Assembly: GCA_020846575.1 (NCBI GenBank)
Contig: JADLDQ010000160.1
Coordinates: forward strand, 1 to 6,753
Source: Burkholderiales bacterium
Lineage (GTDB): Bacteria; Pseudomonadota; Gammaproteobacteria; Burkholderiales; SG8-39
Direction of reading: 5' to 3'
Length of the DNA stretch: 6,753 nucleotides
Shown: positions 6,493 through 6,753 of the stretch, one piece after another
Position numbering within the stretch: position 1 is the stretch's first letter
Layout of the letters: each line of letters begins with the position of its first letter
Position numbers and translations under genes: made by a program
Notes under the pieces: model-generated
What the model was told of the DNA's origin: nothing
What the model saw: the letters and a program-made list of their open reading frames with translations, nothing else
Databases searched by the model: none

Positions 6493-6569
6493 TGGGGAGT
6501 CGCCAAGTTGGTTAAGGCATCGGATTTTGATTCCGACATGCGTAGGTTCGAATCCTACCTCCCCAGCCA
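6493..6569 (+). tRNA. tRNA-Gln, anticodon TTG
   Basis: The full cloverleaf is visible. The acceptor stem is TGGGGAG (6493-6499) with CTCCCCA (6559-6565). The D stem is GCC (6502-6504) with GGC (6516-6518), and the D loop contains GG. The anticodon stem is TCGGA with TCCGA around the loop TTTTGAT (6525-6531), giving anticodon TTG at 6527-6529. The variable region is CATGC, and the T stem is GTAGG with CCTAC around TTCGAAT. The discriminator is G6566 and the CCA end is encoded at 6567-6569. The U1-A72 end pair is typical of bacterial tRNA-Gln. It reads CAA and, by wobble, CAG codons. It lies between ispE and prs on the same strand, with no terminator seen on either side. Confidence 0.97.
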
Positions 6570-6587
6570 ACCTCGCCCGCGCACGAG

Positions 6588-6638
6588 GGTCCGGTCGCGG
6601 CTGCTCGGACCGGTGGGGCGCACGCGGGCCTAGCCCGC
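6588..6638 (+). other. Two GC-rich stem-loops between tRNA-Gln and prs
   Basis: The first inverted repeat pairs CCGGTC (6591-6596) with GACCGG (6608-6613) around an 11-base loop; an alternative register pairs GGTCCG (6588-6593) with CGGACC (6606-6611). The second is GCGGGC (6624-6629), loop CTA, GCCCGC (6633-6638). Neither is followed by a T-run, so they do not look like intrinsic terminators. They lie in the prs leader, 25 bases or more before its start codon, and may shape the 3' trailer of the tRNA precursor or protect the 5' end of the prs mRNA. The function is not known. Confidence 0.4.
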
Positions 6639-6662
6639 ATCGCGCGGCGGAGCGCGCTGGTC

Positions 6663-6753
6663 GTGGCATACGAAAGCCTGATGGTGTTCACCGGGAACGC
6701 GAATCCGCTGCTCGCGCATGCGGTGGTGCGGCGGCTGAACATTCCCCTGGGAC
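6663..6753 (+). CDS. prs: Ribose-phosphate pyrophosphokinase (PRPP synthetase), N-terminal 30 codons only
   Basis: Prs transfers pyrophosphate from ATP to ribose 5-phosphate to make PRPP, the precursor of purines, pyrimidines, NAD, histidine and tryptophan. Only the N-terminus is in the window, beginning (with GTG read as Met) MAYESLMVFTGNANPLLAHA and ending VVRRLNIPLG. It matches the start of betaproteobacterial Prs, including the FTGNANP strand-loop and LNIPLG. The start is GTG 6663-6665, with GGAG (6649-6652) 10 bases upstream as a modest ribosome binding site. The catalytic region lies beyond the right edge. Its place after ispE is conserved across beta- and gammaproteobacteria. It is probably expressed from the cluster promoter and from the promoter inside ispE. 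Confidence 0.93.
   Translation, partial: MAYESLMVFTGNANPLLAHAVVRRLNIPLG

Noticed and set aside
6493..6569. tRNA-Gln as an integration (attachment) site
   Set aside because: The tRNA is followed directly by the conserved prs gene; no integrase gene or second copy of the tRNA 3' end is present in the window.
6588..6638. Rho-independent terminator after tRNA-Gln
   Set aside because: The two stem-loops are real inverted repeats but no T-run follows either, and prs lies immediately downstream on the same strand.

Overview
The window is a gene-dense, very GC-rich (about 70 % by eye) stretch of bacterial chromosome carrying only housekeeping genes. Gene content and order (ftsY diverging from rsmD-coaD, then mutM diverging from a TPR lipoprotein gene-lolB-ispE-tRNA-Gln-prs) and the protein sequences point to a betaproteobacterium, perhaps near Rhodocyclales or Nitrosomonadales. 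The taxon is inferred from synteny and similarity recalled from memory, not from a search. No mobile element, CRISPR array, phage gene or integration scar was seen.

Layout. Bases 1-790 (minus strand) hold the first 263 codons of ftsY, the signal recognition particle receptor; its C-terminus lies beyond the left edge. After a divergent gap of 187 bases come rsmD (16S rRNA m2G966 methyltransferase, 978-1634) and coaD (phosphopantetheine adenylyltransferase, 1691-2182). mutM (formamidopyrimidine-DNA glycosylase, 2194-3006, minus strand) faces coaD tail to tail, with only 11 bases between the stops. A 132-base divergent region, with an unusually AT-rich patch for this genome, separates mutM from a tight plus-strand cluster: a 592-residue TPR lipoprotein gene (3139-4917), lolB (4940-5512) and ispE (5509-6369). 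A complete tRNA-Gln(UUG) gene follows (6493-6569), and then the first 30 codons of prs (6663 to the right edge).

How the genes work together. lolB-ispE-prs is an old cluster also found in gammaproteobacteria: outer-membrane lipoprotein insertion, isoprenoid precursor synthesis (MEP pathway) and PRPP synthesis. The TPR protein has a lipoprotein signal of its own, so it is a plausible client of the LolB encoded next to it. tRNA-Gln sits in the leader of prs, so transcripts reaching prs must be cut by tRNA-processing enzymes.

The most interesting signal is inside ispE. Around 6076-6118 the GC content falls to about 28 % (12 of 43 bases) and rare codons appear, while the reading frame and protein remain intact. 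The patch contains a perfect TTGACA followed 17 bases later by CACAAT. I read this as a promoter embedded in coding sequence that serves tRNA-Gln and prs. I did not find an undescribed multi-gene system here.
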